Below are positions 1-9,773 of a stretch of 64,000 nucleotides of DNA, one piece after another. A program made the translations under genes and the position numbers. Within the stretch, counting starts at the first letter, position 1; the number at the start of each line of letters is the position of its first letter. Under the pieces are notes generated by a model that did no database searches, had not been told where the DNA came from, and saw nothing but the letters and a program-made list of their open reading frames with translations. The stretch covers positions 1-64,000 of the forward strand of contig QCCL01000001.1 of assembly GCA_003281255.1 (NCBI GenBank), written 5' to 3'. Source of the stretch: Prochlorococcus sp. AG-347-L02 (GTDB lineage Bacteria > Cyanobacteriota > Cyanobacteriia > PCC-6307 > Cyanobiaceae).

Positions 1-240
1 TCAAAGCAGTTTATTCAAAGTAAATCAAGCGAAGAATCTTCTCATGGTTCTGCTCGAAATGATTTTGAAAGAGATGATGATGACCCCTTAAGTATAAGGA
101 GTTTATCAATAACATCTTTAGGTATTATTTTTGCCTTTTTGACAATTTTTTTACCTTCAATAAGCATTTTAATTGGCAGACCTTTATCTCAAGGTAACGA
201 GATAATTCATAATCACGATTTTAAAAAAGATGGACCTTAG
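1..240 (+). CDS. C-terminal end of an unidentified membrane protein (partial)
   Basis: The frame is open from the first base to the TAG at 238-240, giving the last 79 residues of a protein that begins before the window. An acidic, serine-rich stretch with four aspartates in a row (about residues 25-28) is followed by one clear hydrophobic segment (about 40-60, rich in Ile, Phe and Leu) and a short polar tail. This suggests a small membrane protein with a C-terminal anchor. The stop lies inside the start of the pyrophosphatase gene (11-base overlap), so the two are probably co-transcribed. I do not recognise the family. Confidence 0.6.
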   Translation, partial: SKQFIQSKSSEESSHGSARNDFERDDDDPLSIRSLSITSLGIIFAFLTIFLPSISILIGRPLSQGNEIIHNHDFKKDGP

Positions 241-784
241 TTCAATACCTCCATCTCCAATGAAGGGAATAGTGAATATTGTTGTTGAAATACCTGCAGG
301 GAGTAGGAATAAATATGAATATTGCTCTGACGCAGGAATAATGGCCCTAGACAGAGTATTACATTCTTCAGTGAGGTACCCTTTTGATTATGGTTTTATC
401 CCAAATACCCTTGCTGATGATGGAGCTCCCCTTGATGCAATGGTGATAATGGACGAACCTACTTTTGCGGGTTGTCTAATAAAAGCTAGACCTATTGGAG
501 TTTTGGATATGCATGATTGTGGTGCATATGATGGAAAACTTTTATGTGTGCCTATGGCTAATCCTAGGCAGGCTAATATAGTGAGTATTAATCAAATTGC
601 TCCTAATCAGCTTGAGGATGTTGCAGAATTTTTTAGAACAAGTAAAGGACTCGATGGAAGAACAGTTCAAATCGATGGTTGGAGGGATTTTGATGTAGTT
701 GAAAATTTATTGAAAAGTTGTATGCCTCTAAAAAAGAAAAACTTTAAAGTACTTAAGAAATCAAATATTAGTAAATTAAATTGA
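230..784 (+). CDS. ppa: Family I inorganic pyrophosphatase, altered active site
   Basis: Cytoplasmic soluble PPase family, which hydrolyses pyrophosphate to drive biosynthesis; 184 aa, the usual length. Seen: EIPAGSRNKYEY near the N terminus, LDRVL, YPFDYGF, RPIGVLDMHD and the downstream D-x-K, all family landmarks. Odd: the metal-binding loop usually written D-G-D-P-x-D reads D-G-A-P-L-D (about residues 65-70), so the aspartate equivalent to E. coli Asp67 is alanine. The position equivalent to E. coli Tyr141 is serine (FFRTSKGL). The fold is clear; activity should not be taken for granted. The ATG lies inside the preceding gene, and the TGA overlaps the next gene's TTG. Confidence 0.9.
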   Translation: MDLSSIPPSPMKGIVNIVVEIPAGSRNKYEYCSDAGIMALDRVLHSSVRYPFDYGFIPNTLADDGAPLDAMVIMDEPTFAGCLIKARPIGVLDMHDCGAYDGKLLCVPMANPRQANIVSINQIAPNQLEDVAEFFRTSKGLDGRTVQIDGWRDFDVVENLLKSCMPLKKKNFKVLKKSNISKLN

Positions 785-1137
785 AAAAAATAATTTTTTA
801 TAGTTATTTAAAATGCTCTACATGCCGAAAAGCTGCAAAGTGGCTTAAAAGCAAAGATTTTGAATTTCAGTTAATTGATATTGTAAAAGAACCTCCAATT
901 GTTAATTATTTAAATCTAGCCCTAGAACAATACTCTGGTGATAAGAAAAGGATTTTTAATACAAGAGGTAAATCCTTTAAAACTCTTAAACTTGATATTG
1001 ATCGTTTGTCAAAGGAAGAAATTATTCAACTTCTTTTAAGTGATGGCAAATTAATAAAAAGACCATTTTTGATTTACGAAGGAAAAAAAGTAATATTAGG
1101 TTTTAACGAAATTGAATATGCAAAAGATTTTAAATAA
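781..1137 (+). CDS. ArsC/Spx-family thioredoxin-fold protein
   Basis: 118 aa. The N terminus reads FYSYLKCSTCRKAAKWLK, the CxxC-type start of the ArsC/Spx/YffB family, and RPFLIYEGKKVILGF near the C terminus matches the family's conserved arginine-proline segment. Members are arsenate reductases, RNA polymerase regulators (Spx) or unassigned; the sequence alone does not separate these, and no arsenic genes lie nearby. The TTG start shares four bases (TTGA) with the end of ppa, so translational coupling is likely. Confidence 0.75.
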   Translation: MKKIIFYSYLKCSTCRKAAKWLKSKDFEFQLIDIVKEPPIVNYLNLALEQYSGDKKRIFNTRGKSFKTLKLDIDRLSKEEIIQLLLSDGKLIKRPFLIYEGKKVILGFNEIEYAKDFK

Positions 1138-1166
1138 GTTTAGAAAATCAAGATTTTATTAATCCT

Positions 1167-1826
1167 ATGCCTGCTTCCATAAAAAGTTTTATAAAAGAAT
1201 GGGGTCTACTAATTCTATTAACTTTTTTTGTTTCTTCTTGTCGATCATTTTTCGCAGAACCACGTTATATCCCTTCTGGTTCAATGCTCCCAGAATTACA
1301 AATAAACGATAGGTTAATTATTGAAAAATTTTCGCTAAGACACTCTTTACCAGAAAGAGGAGATATTGTTGTTTTTAACTCACCTTACTCCTTTGACGAA
1401 AAATTAATTTCATCAAGATCTAAGCCTTTACCAAAAAAAAGATATTGTTTTTTTATGAGTTTTCCTCCAATGACTTTTATTCCTGGTTTGAGGGATCAAG
1501 CTTGCGATGCTTATATTAAAAGAGTGGTTGCACTTCCAGGAGAAATTGTAAGTGTAAACACAAAGGGTGAATTAATAATAAATAATAAATTAATTCCTGA
1601 ACCTTATGTCTCTTATAAGTGCGGATTATCATTGTTTAATCAATGTGGAAAATTTGAAAACATAAAAGTTCCAGAAGATCATTTTTTAGTTTTAGGCGAT
1701 AATAGGTCAAATAGCTGGGATGGAAGATATTGGCCTGGAAGTAAATTTCTTCATAAAAAAGAGATAATTGGTAAAGCATATTTCAGATTTTGGCCTCTTA
1801 GTCAAGTTGGCTTTTTAAATAAATAA
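1167..1826 (+). CDS. lepB: Type I signal peptidase
   Basis: 219 aa. Cleaves signal peptides from exported proteins at the outer face of the plasma or thylakoid membrane. An N-terminal membrane segment (about residues 10-27) is followed by the box with the nucleophilic serine (YIPSGSMLPEL), the box with the general-base lysine (YIKRVVALPGE), and the C-terminal box LGDNRSNSWDGRYWPG. An insert of about 25 residues between the serine and lysine boxes contains two cysteines; another two follow later, so a disulfide is possible. Complete, with ATG start. Confidence 0.93.
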   Translation: MPASIKSFIKEWGLLILLTFFVSSCRSFFAEPRYIPSGSMLPELQINDRLIIEKFSLRHSLPERGDIVVFNSPYSFDEKLISSRSKPLPKKRYCFFMSFPPMTFIPGLRDQACDAYIKRVVALPGEIVSVNTKGELIINNKLIPEPYVSYKCGLSLFNQCGKFENIKVPEDHFLVLGDNRSNSWDGRYWPGSKFLHKKEIIGKAYFRFWPLSQVGFLNK

Positions 1827-1881
1827 AACCTTTTTTCTGACTCTGACATCATCAAAATAAATTTTTAAAATGGGTTTTAAC

Positions 1882-3210
1882 TTAAAGTGCTCCTGAAGCA
1901 GTTGAATCAATTATTCCTCCTAGATGTGTTGTAATGTTAAGAGCGCTAATCACAGGGGGCTTTTGGGGATCATTAAAAAGGTCAATTATAGTTATGCCGC
2001 CATTACCTTGTTTTATCATCCAAATATTTGAATAATTAATCCCAAGGATGTTGCAAATTAGAGTTTTATTGACTGCATCATGAGCAACCAGAAGGCTTAG
2101 ATCATGAGCCTTCTGAGATAAACAAATTTTTTCAAAAGCTTCTACGGCTCTTTCTGATACATCTTTTATAGATTCACCTTCGGGCATTATTACTTCTTCG
2201 GGTTTATCATGCCAAGTTTTTAGTAAATAAGGCCACTTTTCTCTGATTTCTGCTTCCAGTTTACCCTCCCACAATCCGTGACTAATTTCTATAAGTGAAT
2301 CTATTCTTTCTATTTCTAAATCTTGGATATTTTGAAGGATTATTTGTGCAGTCTCATAAGGCCTATGCATTGAACTTGAAAATGCCTTATTGAAAGAAAT
2401 ATTTCTCAAATATTCAAAGGTCTTTCTAGCTTGATCTTTCCCGTTTTCATTTAAAGGGACATCAATTTGGCCTTGAAATCTACCTTCTTTGTTCCAATTA
2501 GTTTCACCATGCCTTACTAGAAATATTCTTGAATCTCCAATTTGATTTGGAATATTTTTATTCAGATGGGAAGTTTGATTTAAGCATTCAATTTGGGTCT
2601 TAAACAAGTTATCTTTCCTTGAAATATTGAGTATAGAGAAAGAGGCATTTTCTAATCTTATTTTCCTAAAACCTTGCTTAGGCTTTCCTAATAATAAGAG
2701 AATTAAACATCTGAGAATCGCATTATGTCCTACAATTAAAATATTTACATCATCTTTGCCTAGATAAATTTTTAAAATATTTTCTACAAAATTTGTTGCT
2801 TGAAAAAATAACTCTTGGATTGGTTTATAAGTTTTATTGTCATTTCTTTTTAAGATTAGATTTTCTGGATCATTTTTCCATATAGGATAAATTTCTGGAA
2901 ATTTCTTTTTTATTTCATCAATTTTTAAACCAGACCATTCACTAAGATCCACCTCTAGCAAATTATCATCGAATACAATATTTTGTTCTTTCTTGAATGT
3001 CTTTTTTATTGTTTTTGCAGTTTCTGCCGCTCTTACAAGTGGGGAGGAATAGATTTTATCAAAGTTTATTTTTGATAATGCTTTTCCTGCTTGTCGGGCT
3101 TGTTCATATCCTTCATCAGTTAATAATGAATCATCTGTTCTTCCTTGAATTAATCCTTTTGCGTTGAAACTGCTTAGTCCATGCCTAACTAAAACTAATC
3201 GTATAGCCAT
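1882..3210 (-). CDS. Tandem two-domain histidine phosphatase (phosphoglycerate-mutase superfamily)
   Basis: 442 aa built from two complete histidine-phosphatase domains. Domain 1 has RHG at 9-11 and its second histidine in VGHNAIL (His162). Domain 2 has RHGET at 233-237 and VAHDAV (His377). Both keep the acidic residue expected between these motifs, so both look catalytic. Commonly annotated as GpmB or alpha-ribazole phosphatase; the closest plant relatives of such double-domain proteins include 2-carboxyarabinitol-1-phosphate phosphatase, which would link it to Rubisco. The substrate cannot be read from sequence. It diverges from the protease gene at 3327, with 116 bases between. Confidence 0.85.
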   Translation of the reverse strand: MAIRLVLVRHGLSSFNAKGLIQGRTDDSLLTDEGYEQARQAGKALSKINFDKIYSSPLVRAAETAKTIKKTFKKEQNIVFDDNLLEVDLSEWSGLKIDEIKKKFPEIYPIWKNDPENLILKRNDNKTYKPIQELFFQATNFVENILKIYLGKDDVNILIVGHNAILRCLILLLLGKPKQGFRKIRLENASFSILNISRKDNLFKTQIECLNQTSHLNKNIPNQIGDSRIFLVRHGETNWNKEGRFQGQIDVPLNENGKDQARKTFEYLRNISFNKAFSSSMHRPYETAQIILQNIQDLEIERIDSLIEISHGLWEGKLEAEIREKWPYLLKTWHDKPEEVIMPEGESIKDVSERAVEAFEKICLSQKAHDLSLLVAHDAVNKTLICNILGINYSNIWMIKQGNGGITIIDLFNDPQKPPVISALNITTHLGGIIDSTASGAL

Positions 3211-3326
3211 TATATAAATTTGAAAATTAAGATAATTTAATCATCTCATGGCGTGATTAAAATAGATACATAAATATGAGGATTTTCAATGATAACTAAG
3301 TATAGTTTTCAATAATATAATAAATT

Positions 3327-4688
3327 ATGATCTTTAAAAATATTTCTAAGTCAAAACTCATTTTAGCTTTTATTTCTGTAGTCATAACTTTTTTTGTATG
3401 GCAGCAAGGCTTAAGAGATAGTTTAAATAGACCATCTGTTTCATTTGATATAAGTCAAAAAGAGCAAGAAATTGCTGAATTATCGGTCCAATCAATACCT
3501 GTAAATCTCAAAAGATTTTTTATTATTAATGATCCGGTTGATCAAATAAATAAATCACTCGTTGCGGTCTCATTTGAGGAACTTACAGAAAGAAATAAAT
3601 TAATTCGAATAATTTCTTCAGAATCGAATGATCCTATAATCTATAAAAATATATCCAAAGATTTTGAAAATAAAAACTTTAAATTTCTGATTGATGAGAT
3701 AGAAAAAAAATCCAACAATAATTCATATAAACCAAATTCTGAAAGATTTGATTTATTTAAAGGTGATAGATTTTTATATCACCTTTTAAGCAGGGAATTT
3801 GATTTTGACGATAGTTCATTAATAACAAAATCATATTCAAGCAAAATGTTTTTAAAAATATTAGCCATCAGACTAATACCACTTTTAACAATACTTATTG
3901 GATCTATTCTGGCTTTAAAAATATTATGGACCATCATATCTTTGAAGAAGTTTAGTTGGCCAGAATTTAAATCTTTAGATTTAGAATTAATAGATATGGT
4001 TTTATTAATTGCAGGGGGATTTGTTGTTTTAGGAGAAGTAGTATCACCTTTGTTTTCTATCAGTTTGGTTGAACTTTTTTCTAAAAATATCTCTAATGAA
4101 TTGTCTCAATCTTTTAAAATATTCTTTGGATATCTTTTTATGGCTATTCCTCCATTAGGGATAGTTTATTATCAAATTAAATCTTTGAATGGTGAATTTA
4201 CTTTTAAAAAGGATTATTTACAGTTCAATTTCTTGCCAATAAAATATCCAATAATTCAGGGAATTAAAGGTTGGTTAACAATTGTTCCTTTTGTTTTATT
4301 GATTTCTTTAATTATGAATAGTCTGATCGATAATCAGAATGGTAGTAATCCTTTGCTGGAAATTGTTCTCAACAATAATAATTATTTATCATTTTTTCTA
4401 TTATTTGTAACAACAACTCTATTAGCCCCTCTATTTGAGGAGATTATATTTCGCGGTATTTTACTGCCAACTCTTTCAAGAGAGTTTGGAATAATTCCAG
4501 GCATCATAGTTTCAGCTTTTATTTTTGCGTTAGCACATTTAAGTTTGGGAGAAATGCCGCCATTATTCGTTCTAGGTATTGGATTAGGAATTACAAGAAT
4601 TGCTTCAGGGAGTTTGTTTTCTTCTGTGATTATGCATTCTTTATGGAATGGATTGACTTTCGTAAATTTGTTCTTATTAAGGACATAA
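3327..4688 (+). CDS. CPBP-family (CAAX/bacteriocin-processing type) membrane protease
   Basis: 453 aa. After a signal-anchor helix (about 10-28) there is a soluble region of roughly 140 residues, then about seven hydrophobic segments. The C-terminal part carries the Abi/CPBP motifs: FEEIIFRG (Glu-Glu and Arg), the histidine in FALAHLSLG, and HSLWNG. These are the putative metal or catalytic residues of the intramembrane protease family. The long N-terminal soluble part is typical of cyanobacterial members. The substrate is unknown. ATG start after an A+T-rich leader. Confidence 0.8.
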   Translation: MIFKNISKSKLILAFISVVITFFVWQQGLRDSLNRPSVSFDISQKEQEIAELSVQSIPVNLKRFFIINDPVDQINKSLVAVSFEELTERNKLIRIISSESNDPIIYKNISKDFENKNFKFLIDEIEKKSNNNSYKPNSERFDLFKGDRFLYHLLSREFDFDDSSLITKSYSSKMFLKILAIRLIPLLTILIGSILALKILWTIISLKKFSWPEFKSLDLELIDMVLLIAGGFVVLGEVVSPLFSISLVELFSKNISNELSQSFKIFFGYLFMAIPPLGIVYYQIKSLNGEFTFKKDYLQFNFLPIKYPIIQGIKGWLTIVPFVLLISLIMNSLIDNQNGSNPLLEIVLNNNNYLSFFLLFVTTTLLAPLFEEIIFRGILLPTLSREFGIIPGIIVSAFIFALAHLSLGEMPPLFVLGIGLGITRIASGSLFSSVIMHSLWNGLTFVNLFLLRT

Positions 4689-4773
4689 AGAATTTCATTT
4701 CTTACTTGCGAATCAACCAAAAAGATGTTTATTTAATTAATAACACCTCTTTCATTTAAAAAATAAATAATAG

Positions 4774-5202
4774 ATGAAACCTTATGGGAATCAACTTAAT
4801 TTAAAAAAAAAAGTTTCAAATGAAAGTAAAAAAAATTTCGAAAAAATATTCATAATTAATATCAAATTAATACATAATATTTTCGACACCATTAATATTT
4901 CTCTATTGGCATTAATTTTTACCTTATTGTTCCTTTCTTTTGATAGTCAAAGGAAATGGTCAAATACATATAAAAACTTATCTAACACAAGAGTTATCAA
5001 TAATAATCTCATTGAGTATATTTCTAAAATTGAGGAATATTATATTAGTAAACTTGAGTCTCTAAATATTTATAGAAAAACTAAACCAGAAGATTTAATC
5101 TATCTTGATAAACTCACAGAAAAAAAAGAAGGTTTATCTAGGAAAAATTTAAGTAGTTTCATTGAAGGTTTTAGTGATAGCAAATATCAAAGGGGATATT
5201 GA
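4774..5202 (+). CDS. Small bitopic membrane protein upstream of ftsI, FtsL-like in shape
   Basis: 142 aa, not recognised by sequence. A basic N-terminal region (about 1-40) is followed by one membrane segment (about 42-60) and a charged periplasmic region (about 62-105) rich in Glu, Lys, Leu and Ile, which could form a short coiled coil. Its TGA overlaps the ATG of ftsI (TGATG). FtsL in many bacteria has this size, topology and place, just before ftsI, and its sequence is poorly conserved. By position and shape this is a candidate FtsL counterpart; that is inference. Confidence 0.55.
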   Translation: MKPYGNQLNLKKKVSNESKKNFEKIFIINIKLIHNIFDTINISLLALIFTLLFLSFDSQRKWSNTYKNLSNTRVINNNLIEYISKIEEYYISKLESLNIYRKTKPEDLIYLDKLTEKKEGLSRKNLSSFIEGFSDSKYQRGY

Positions 5203-6953
5203 TGAAAAAATACAAAAATATTGTTCATCTAATGCCCCTTGATCAAAAAAGATTTAAATTTCTCTATATTTTTAGCTTGTTATTAATATTTTGTTTGTTT
5301 GGTAGGTTAATTAAATTACAAGTCTTTAATGCCTCTGATTTGCAAAGGAAAGCTAGATTAATACAGTCTTCTAAAACTAACTCCTTAAAAAAAAGGAGAT
5401 CAATTGTTGATAGAAATAATAGACTAATTGCTTACGATAAACCGCTCTATAAATTATGGGCCCATCCAAAATATTTTAATTTTCCTGGTGATTCAAATAA
5501 TAGAGTACGCAGTATTGAAGAAGTTACAAAAAAACTGTCGCCTATCGTGAATATTAATGATGAAATACTCTTGGGGAAATTTAATAAAAAAATGAGTGGT
5601 ATCAAGCTTTTGGATAGAATTTCTGAAGAGAATGCAGAAAAGATTAAGAAACTTCAAATAAGCGGTCTTGATTTGTTTAAATATTCGCAGAGATATTATC
5701 CACAAGGGGAGCTTTACTCTAATCTTGTCGGTTTTGTTAATGATGAGAATAAAGCTTCAGCAGGTTTAGAGCTTTATTTGGATAATCAAATTAAAGTTTT
5801 TAATAAAAGTTATTTAATAAAAAGAGGAGGAGATGGAACTCCTCTACCTGATAATTCAGCACCAGGTGATTTTATTTCTGATTACAAAAATTTAGGCCTA
5901 ACTATAGATTCAAAATTACAGAAATCGTCATTCAATGCATTATCAAAGCAAGTACGTAAATGGAAAGCAAAGAAGGGATTTGCCATAGTTATGGATGTTA
6001 ATAATGGTCAAATTCTTTCCTTGGTAACATTTCCGTCATATGATCCAAATAAATTCTGGCAGTACGATTCTGAATTGTTTAGAGGTTGGTATTCTCAAGA
6101 TTTATTTGAGCCTGGTTCAACTTTTAAACCTATTAATCTTGCCTTAGCTTTGGAAGAAAAAGTAATCCGAAAAGATGGATTAGTTGAAGATATTGGAAAG
6201 ATAAATGTTGGAGGATGGACACTTTCTAATTGGGATAAAAAAGGCAACGGATATATTAACTATCCAGAAGTATTACAGGTTTCAAGTAATGTTGGGATGG
6301 TAAAAATAATGCAAAATTTAGACCCCACAATTTATTGGGATTGGCTAAAAAATTTAGGTATAAATAATAATTTAGAGACTGATTTATTTGAATCAACTGC
6401 TGGCCAACTAAAGAGAAAAGATTTATTTGTAAATCAATCAATTGAGCCTGCCGTAACTTCTTTTGGTAAAGGGTTCTCAATCTCGCCACTTAAATTGGTT
6501 CAACTTCATGCGGCTCTTGCAAATGGGGGTTTTGAAGTGACTCCACATGTAACCTCAACTTTCAATGAAAGAGTTAATAAAAATCCAAAAAAACAATTTT
6601 TTTCACACGATGCCTCGAAAACTGTTCTTGAATGGATGGAGAGTGTAGTTGAAAAAGGTAGTGGATCTGGAGTAAAAATCGATGGTTATAGGATAGCTGG
6701 GAAAACGGGCACTTCTCAAAAAGCCTTAAATGGTTCGTATACAAGTAAAAAAGTTTGCAGTTTTGTGGCGACCTTACCAGTTAATGATCCGAAATACGTT
6801 GTCCTAGTAGTCGTTGATGAGCCATCTAAATCATATGCCTATGGTTCAACTGTTGCTGTACCAGTTGCGAAAGAAATTATCGAGAGTTTGATTGTAATTG
6901 AAAAAATACCTCCTAAGATTAAAGATCATGGAATGATTGTTAAAAAACCCTAA
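5202..6953 (+). CDS. ftsI: Penicillin-binding protein 2/3 (septal transpeptidase FtsI)
   Basis: 583 aa from the ATG at 5202 (a TTG one codon upstream is also possible). Cross-links peptidoglycan at the division septum. N-terminal membrane anchor (about 19-37), a dimerisation-type domain, then the transpeptidase domain with SxxK (Ser306 in EPGSTFKP), SxN (QVSSNVGM, about 363) and KTG (Lys501 in AGKTGTSQK). All catalytic residues are present. A purine-rich AAGGGGA lies just before the start, inside the end of the preceding gene, so the two are probably translated together. Confidence 0.93.
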   Translation: MKKYKNIVHLMPLDQKRFKFLYIFSLLLIFCLFGRLIKLQVFNASDLQRKARLIQSSKTNSLKKRRSIVDRNNRLIAYDKPLYKLWAHPKYFNFPGDSNNRVRSIEEVTKKLSPIVNINDEILLGKFNKKMSGIKLLDRISEENAEKIKKLQISGLDLFKYSQRYYPQGELYSNLVGFVNDENKASAGLELYLDNQIKVFNKSYLIKRGGDGTPLPDNSAPGDFISDYKNLGLTIDSKLQKSSFNALSKQVRKWKAKKGFAIVMDVNNGQILSLVTFPSYDPNKFWQYDSELFRGWYSQDLFEPGSTFKPINLALALEEKVIRKDGLVEDIGKINVGGWTLSNWDKKGNGYINYPEVLQVSSNVGMVKIMQNLDPTIYWDWLKNLGINNNLETDLFESTAGQLKRKDLFVNQSIEPAVTSFGKGFSISPLKLVQLHAALANGGFEVTPHVTSTFNERVNKNPKKQFFSHDASKTVLEWMESVVEKGSGSGVKIDGYRIAGKTGTSQKALNGSYTSKKVCSFVATLPVNDPKYVVLVVVDEPSKSYAYGSTVAVPVAKEIIESLIVIEKIPPKIKDHGMIVKKP

Positions 6954-7047
6954 AATTTTTCAATTATATAAATATTTAGTTCATTATCAGATGATTTCAT
7001 TTGGAATAAAAGCTAGTTTATGTATATATATATATGATTACCCAGAT

Positions 7048-8049
7048 ATGAAATCAATTTTAGAACAATTGTCCTCAATGACCGTAGTTGTTGCCGATAC
7101 TGGAGATTTAGATTCGATAAAAAAATTTCAACCAAGGGACGCCACTACCAATCCATCGCTAATACTTGCTGCTGCTAAGAATCCTGATTATGTGAAATTA
7201 ATTGATAAAGCTTTAGAAAGTTCAGAAAATGTATTGCCCCAAGGATTCTCTGAAATTGAATTAATTAAAGAAACTGTTGACCAAGTTTCAGTATTTTTTG
7301 GAAAAGAGATATTAAAAATTATTTCAGGGCGAGTATCTACAGAAGTTGATGCAAGACTGAGCTTTGACACTGAAGCTACTGTGGAAAAAGCGAGAAAATT
7401 GATCAATCTTTACAAAAATTTTGGAATTGAAAGAGAAAGAATTTTGATTAAGATTGCGGCAACTTGGGAGGGAATTAAGGCTGCTGAAATTTTGGAAAAA
7501 GAGGGTATTAAGTGCAACTTGACTTTACTTTTTAACTTCTGCCAAGCTGTAACTTGTGCCAATGCAAAGATAACTCTAATTTCTCCGTTCGTTGGCCGTA
7601 TATTAGATTGGCATAAAGCGAAAACTGGTAAAACTAATTTTGTTGGTGCTGAAGACCCTGGCGTTATTTCGGTTACGCAAATTTATAAGTACTTTAAAGA
7701 AAAGGGATTTAAGACAGAAGTAATGGGAGCCAGTTTTAGAAATCTTGATGAAATAAAAGAATTAGCAGGTTGCGATCTTTTAACAATTGCACCAAAATTT
7801 CTTGAGGAACTGAAAAAAGAAAAAGGAGAGTTAATTAGAAAATTAGATGTTAGTACCCAAATTAATAATTCTATTGACTACGATTTTGAAGAAAAAGATT
7901 TCAGATTAAGTATGTTAGATGATCAGATGGCGAGTGAGAAGCTTAGTGAAGGTATCACTGGATTCAGTAAGGCTATAGAAGAATTGGAAGAACTTCTGCT
8001 TCAAAGATATTCTGAAATTAAAAATCATAAATTGATTTCTGCTAACTAA
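7048..8049 (+). CDS. tal: Transaldolase
   Basis: 333 aa from ATG 7048. The frame is open further upstream, but that extension overlaps ftsI and has no family similarity; the chosen start [20 protein letters not shown] matches the transaldolase N terminus. Moves a dihydroxyacetone unit between sugar phosphates in the pentose phosphate pathway. Seen: the DATTNPSLI motif, the Schiff-base lysine in [12 protein letters not shown], and [11 protein letters not shown]. In Prochlorococcus this enzyme supports sugar breakdown at night; cyanophages carry their own talC. Complete. Confidence 0.95.
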   Translation: MKSILEQLSSMTVVVADTGDLDSIKKFQPRDATTNPSLILAAAKNPDYVKLIDKALESSENVLPQGFSEIELIKETVDQVSVFFGKEILKIISGRVSTEVDARLSFDTEATVEKARKLINLYKNFGIERERILIKIAATWEGIKAAEILEKEGIKCNLTLLFNFCQAVTCANAKITLISPFVGRILDWHKAKTGKTNFVGAEDPGVISVTQIYKYFKEKGFKTEVMGASFRNLDEIKELAGCDLLTIAPKFLEELKKEKGELIRKLDVSTQINNSIDYDFEEKDFRLSMLDDQMASEKLSEGITGFSKAIEELEELLLQRYSEIKNHKLISAN

Positions 8050-8071
8050 ATTTTAGTTTGTATCAAAAAAA

Positions 8072-9205
8072 TTAAGTCCCACTTTTTGTTAAAAGTCTTC
8101 TGATAACTCTTTTTGCAATATCTTCATAACTCATTTCTCCTGATAATATTTGAGCAATACGTTTGGGTGCTGTTTTTCTTTTAACACCTAATTGGTATCC
8201 AGTTCTAGGAAATCTATAAAAAACCTGAGCTATTCTCCTCCCCCAAGCCATTGATTTCCCCCAAATGTTGTTAATTTTTTTCGTATAAAGATTTAAATCA
8301 TCTACTTTTCCTGATAGGCACTGATCTATATATTCTGCAGCATAATAACTGCTAATTAAAGATGGTCTAATTCCTTCAGCTAAAAATGGATCACATAGAG
8401 ATGCTGCATCTCCAACCGCTAAAACATTGTCACCATTAATTGAGTGGAAGCCATTCCATATTCTCAGTTTCTTACTAATTGTTTTATGAGGAAAATCATC
8501 AAAACCGAAGCTTCTGATTACTTGTTTATTTATAGCCTGATTTTCTAGGAGACCATTATTTATAAAAGTACCTAAACCAATATTTAAGCTTTCTCTTAAG
8601 GGGAATGCCCATGCAAAACCATATTTTATAAATCCAAACTCAAATCTAACTGCATCTTTAGGTATTTCACCTAAACCTTTCAATCTTAATGAGATTGTGT
8701 TCGCAAATTTCGGTTTTCTTGGCCCTAAATTGAAATAACCCGCCCATTTCGATTGGGACCCATCTGCAATTACAAGAAATTCTGTAATATATTTTGTTTT
8801 GTTATTGCAAGTAATTTCCCATTTATCATTTTTTTTTATGATTTTTTCTATCAATAACGGCCTCATTATCTGAGCTCCATTACTCAAGGACTCATCAAGA
8901 AATAATTGATCAAGCTTCTCTCTTTTAATAATCCAAAATGGGGACTCACCAGTCAGATCAGCAGTTACATTATCTGAGGCCTTCCATCTAAATTCAACAT
9001 TCTTAATTTTTGATTCTATGGAATCTTTTATATCTAGAGGAATAAATCTTTGCATTGAGGATGCCATTCCACCCGCACATGGTTTGTAATCTTGGGATTT
9101 TTCTTTTTCGATAATTAAAACTGAATATCCTTTCTTTGATAGATTAAGAGCGGTGGAAGATCCTGATAAACCTCCACCAATGATTACGACGTCAAATCCT
9201 ATCAA
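8072..9205 (-). CDS. Geranylgeranyl-reductase-family FAD oxidoreductase
   Basis: 377 aa. The N-terminal FAD-binding signature [19 protein letters not shown] is followed by the PCAGG motif of geranylgeranyl reductases, and [18 protein letters not shown] forms the second FAD contact. These enzymes reduce prenyl chains or act as monooxygenases. It resembles, but need not be, the ChlP that makes the phytyl tail of chlorophyll. The gene starts four bases inside the end of frr, so it is probably the last gene of a pyrH-frr unit. Substrate undecided. Confidence 0.8.
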   Translation of the reverse strand: MIGFDVVIIGGGLSGSSTALNLSKKGYSVLIIEKEKSQDYKPCAGGMASSMQRFIPLDIKDSIESKIKNVEFRWKASDNVTADLTGESPFWIIKREKLDQLFLDESLSNGAQIMRPLLIEKIIKKNDKWEITCNNKTKYITEFLVIADGSQSKWAGYFNLGPRKPKFANTISLRLKGLGEIPKDAVRFEFGFIKYGFAWAFPLRESLNIGLGTFINNGLLENQAINKQVIRSFGFDDFPHKTISKKLRIWNGFHSINGDNVLAVGDAASLCDPFLAEGIRPSLISSYYAAEYIDQCLSGKVDDLNLYTKKINNIWGKSMAWGRRIAQVFYRFPRTGYQLGVKRKTAPKRIAQILSGEMSYEDIAKRVIRRLLTKSGT

Positions 9206-9750
9206 ACTTTTAGAATTTCCTTTTCTTTTTCAGACAATTTAGTTTCTATTAAGGCAATATTTTTATCAGTAATTTTCTGAATTTCAGATTGATTATCTCT
9301 CGATTCGTCAATAGAAATAAGACCTTCTTTTTCGTCTTTTTTTTCTTTATCAACAGCATCTCTTCTGATATTTCTCAAAGCTACTTTTCCTTCCTCTGCA
9401 TATTTAGAGGCTAATTTACAGAATTCTTTTCTTCTTTCTTCTGTTAAAGGAGGAACATTTATTCTTATTACTTTACCATCATTATTTGGAGTAATACCTA
9501 AATCACTCATAGAAATAGATTTCTCAATTGCTTGTAAACATGAAATATCAAACGGTTGAATTGATATTGTTTGTGAATCAACGGTGCTTATTGTGGCAAG
9601 TGATTTAATTGGTGTTTCTGCTCCGTAATACTCAACACTTACTCTGTCTAGCAATGAAGCATTAGCTCTGCCTGTCCTAATTGTATTAAAGTTTCTTTGT
9701 GTTGCTTCAATACTTTTATTCATATTTTCTTGAATTTCTTGTTCTTTCAT
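9202..9750 (-). CDS. frr: Ribosome recycling factor
   Basis: 182 aa, the usual length. Together with EF-G it splits ribosomes after termination. Family landmarks seen: [48 protein letters not shown] and [12 protein letters not shown], forming the long three-helix bundle. Encoded directly after pyrH with 23 bases between; pyrH-frr is a common bacterial pairing. Confidence 0.96.
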   Translation of the reverse strand: MKEQEIQENMNKSIEATQRNFNTIRTGRANASLLDRVSVEYYGAETPIKSLATISTVDSQTISIQPFDISCLQAIEKSISMSDLGITPNNDGKVIRINVPPLTEERRKEFCKLASKYAEEGKVALRNIRRDAVDKEKKDEKEGLISIDESRDNQSEIQKITDKNIALIETKLSEKEKEILKV

Positions 9751-9773
9751 AATAAAAAAAATTTAAATAAGCT

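Noticed and set aside
6937-7047. N-terminal extension of transaldolase overlapping ftsI
   Set aside because: No similarity to the family and it runs into ftsI; ATG 7048 gives 333 aa.
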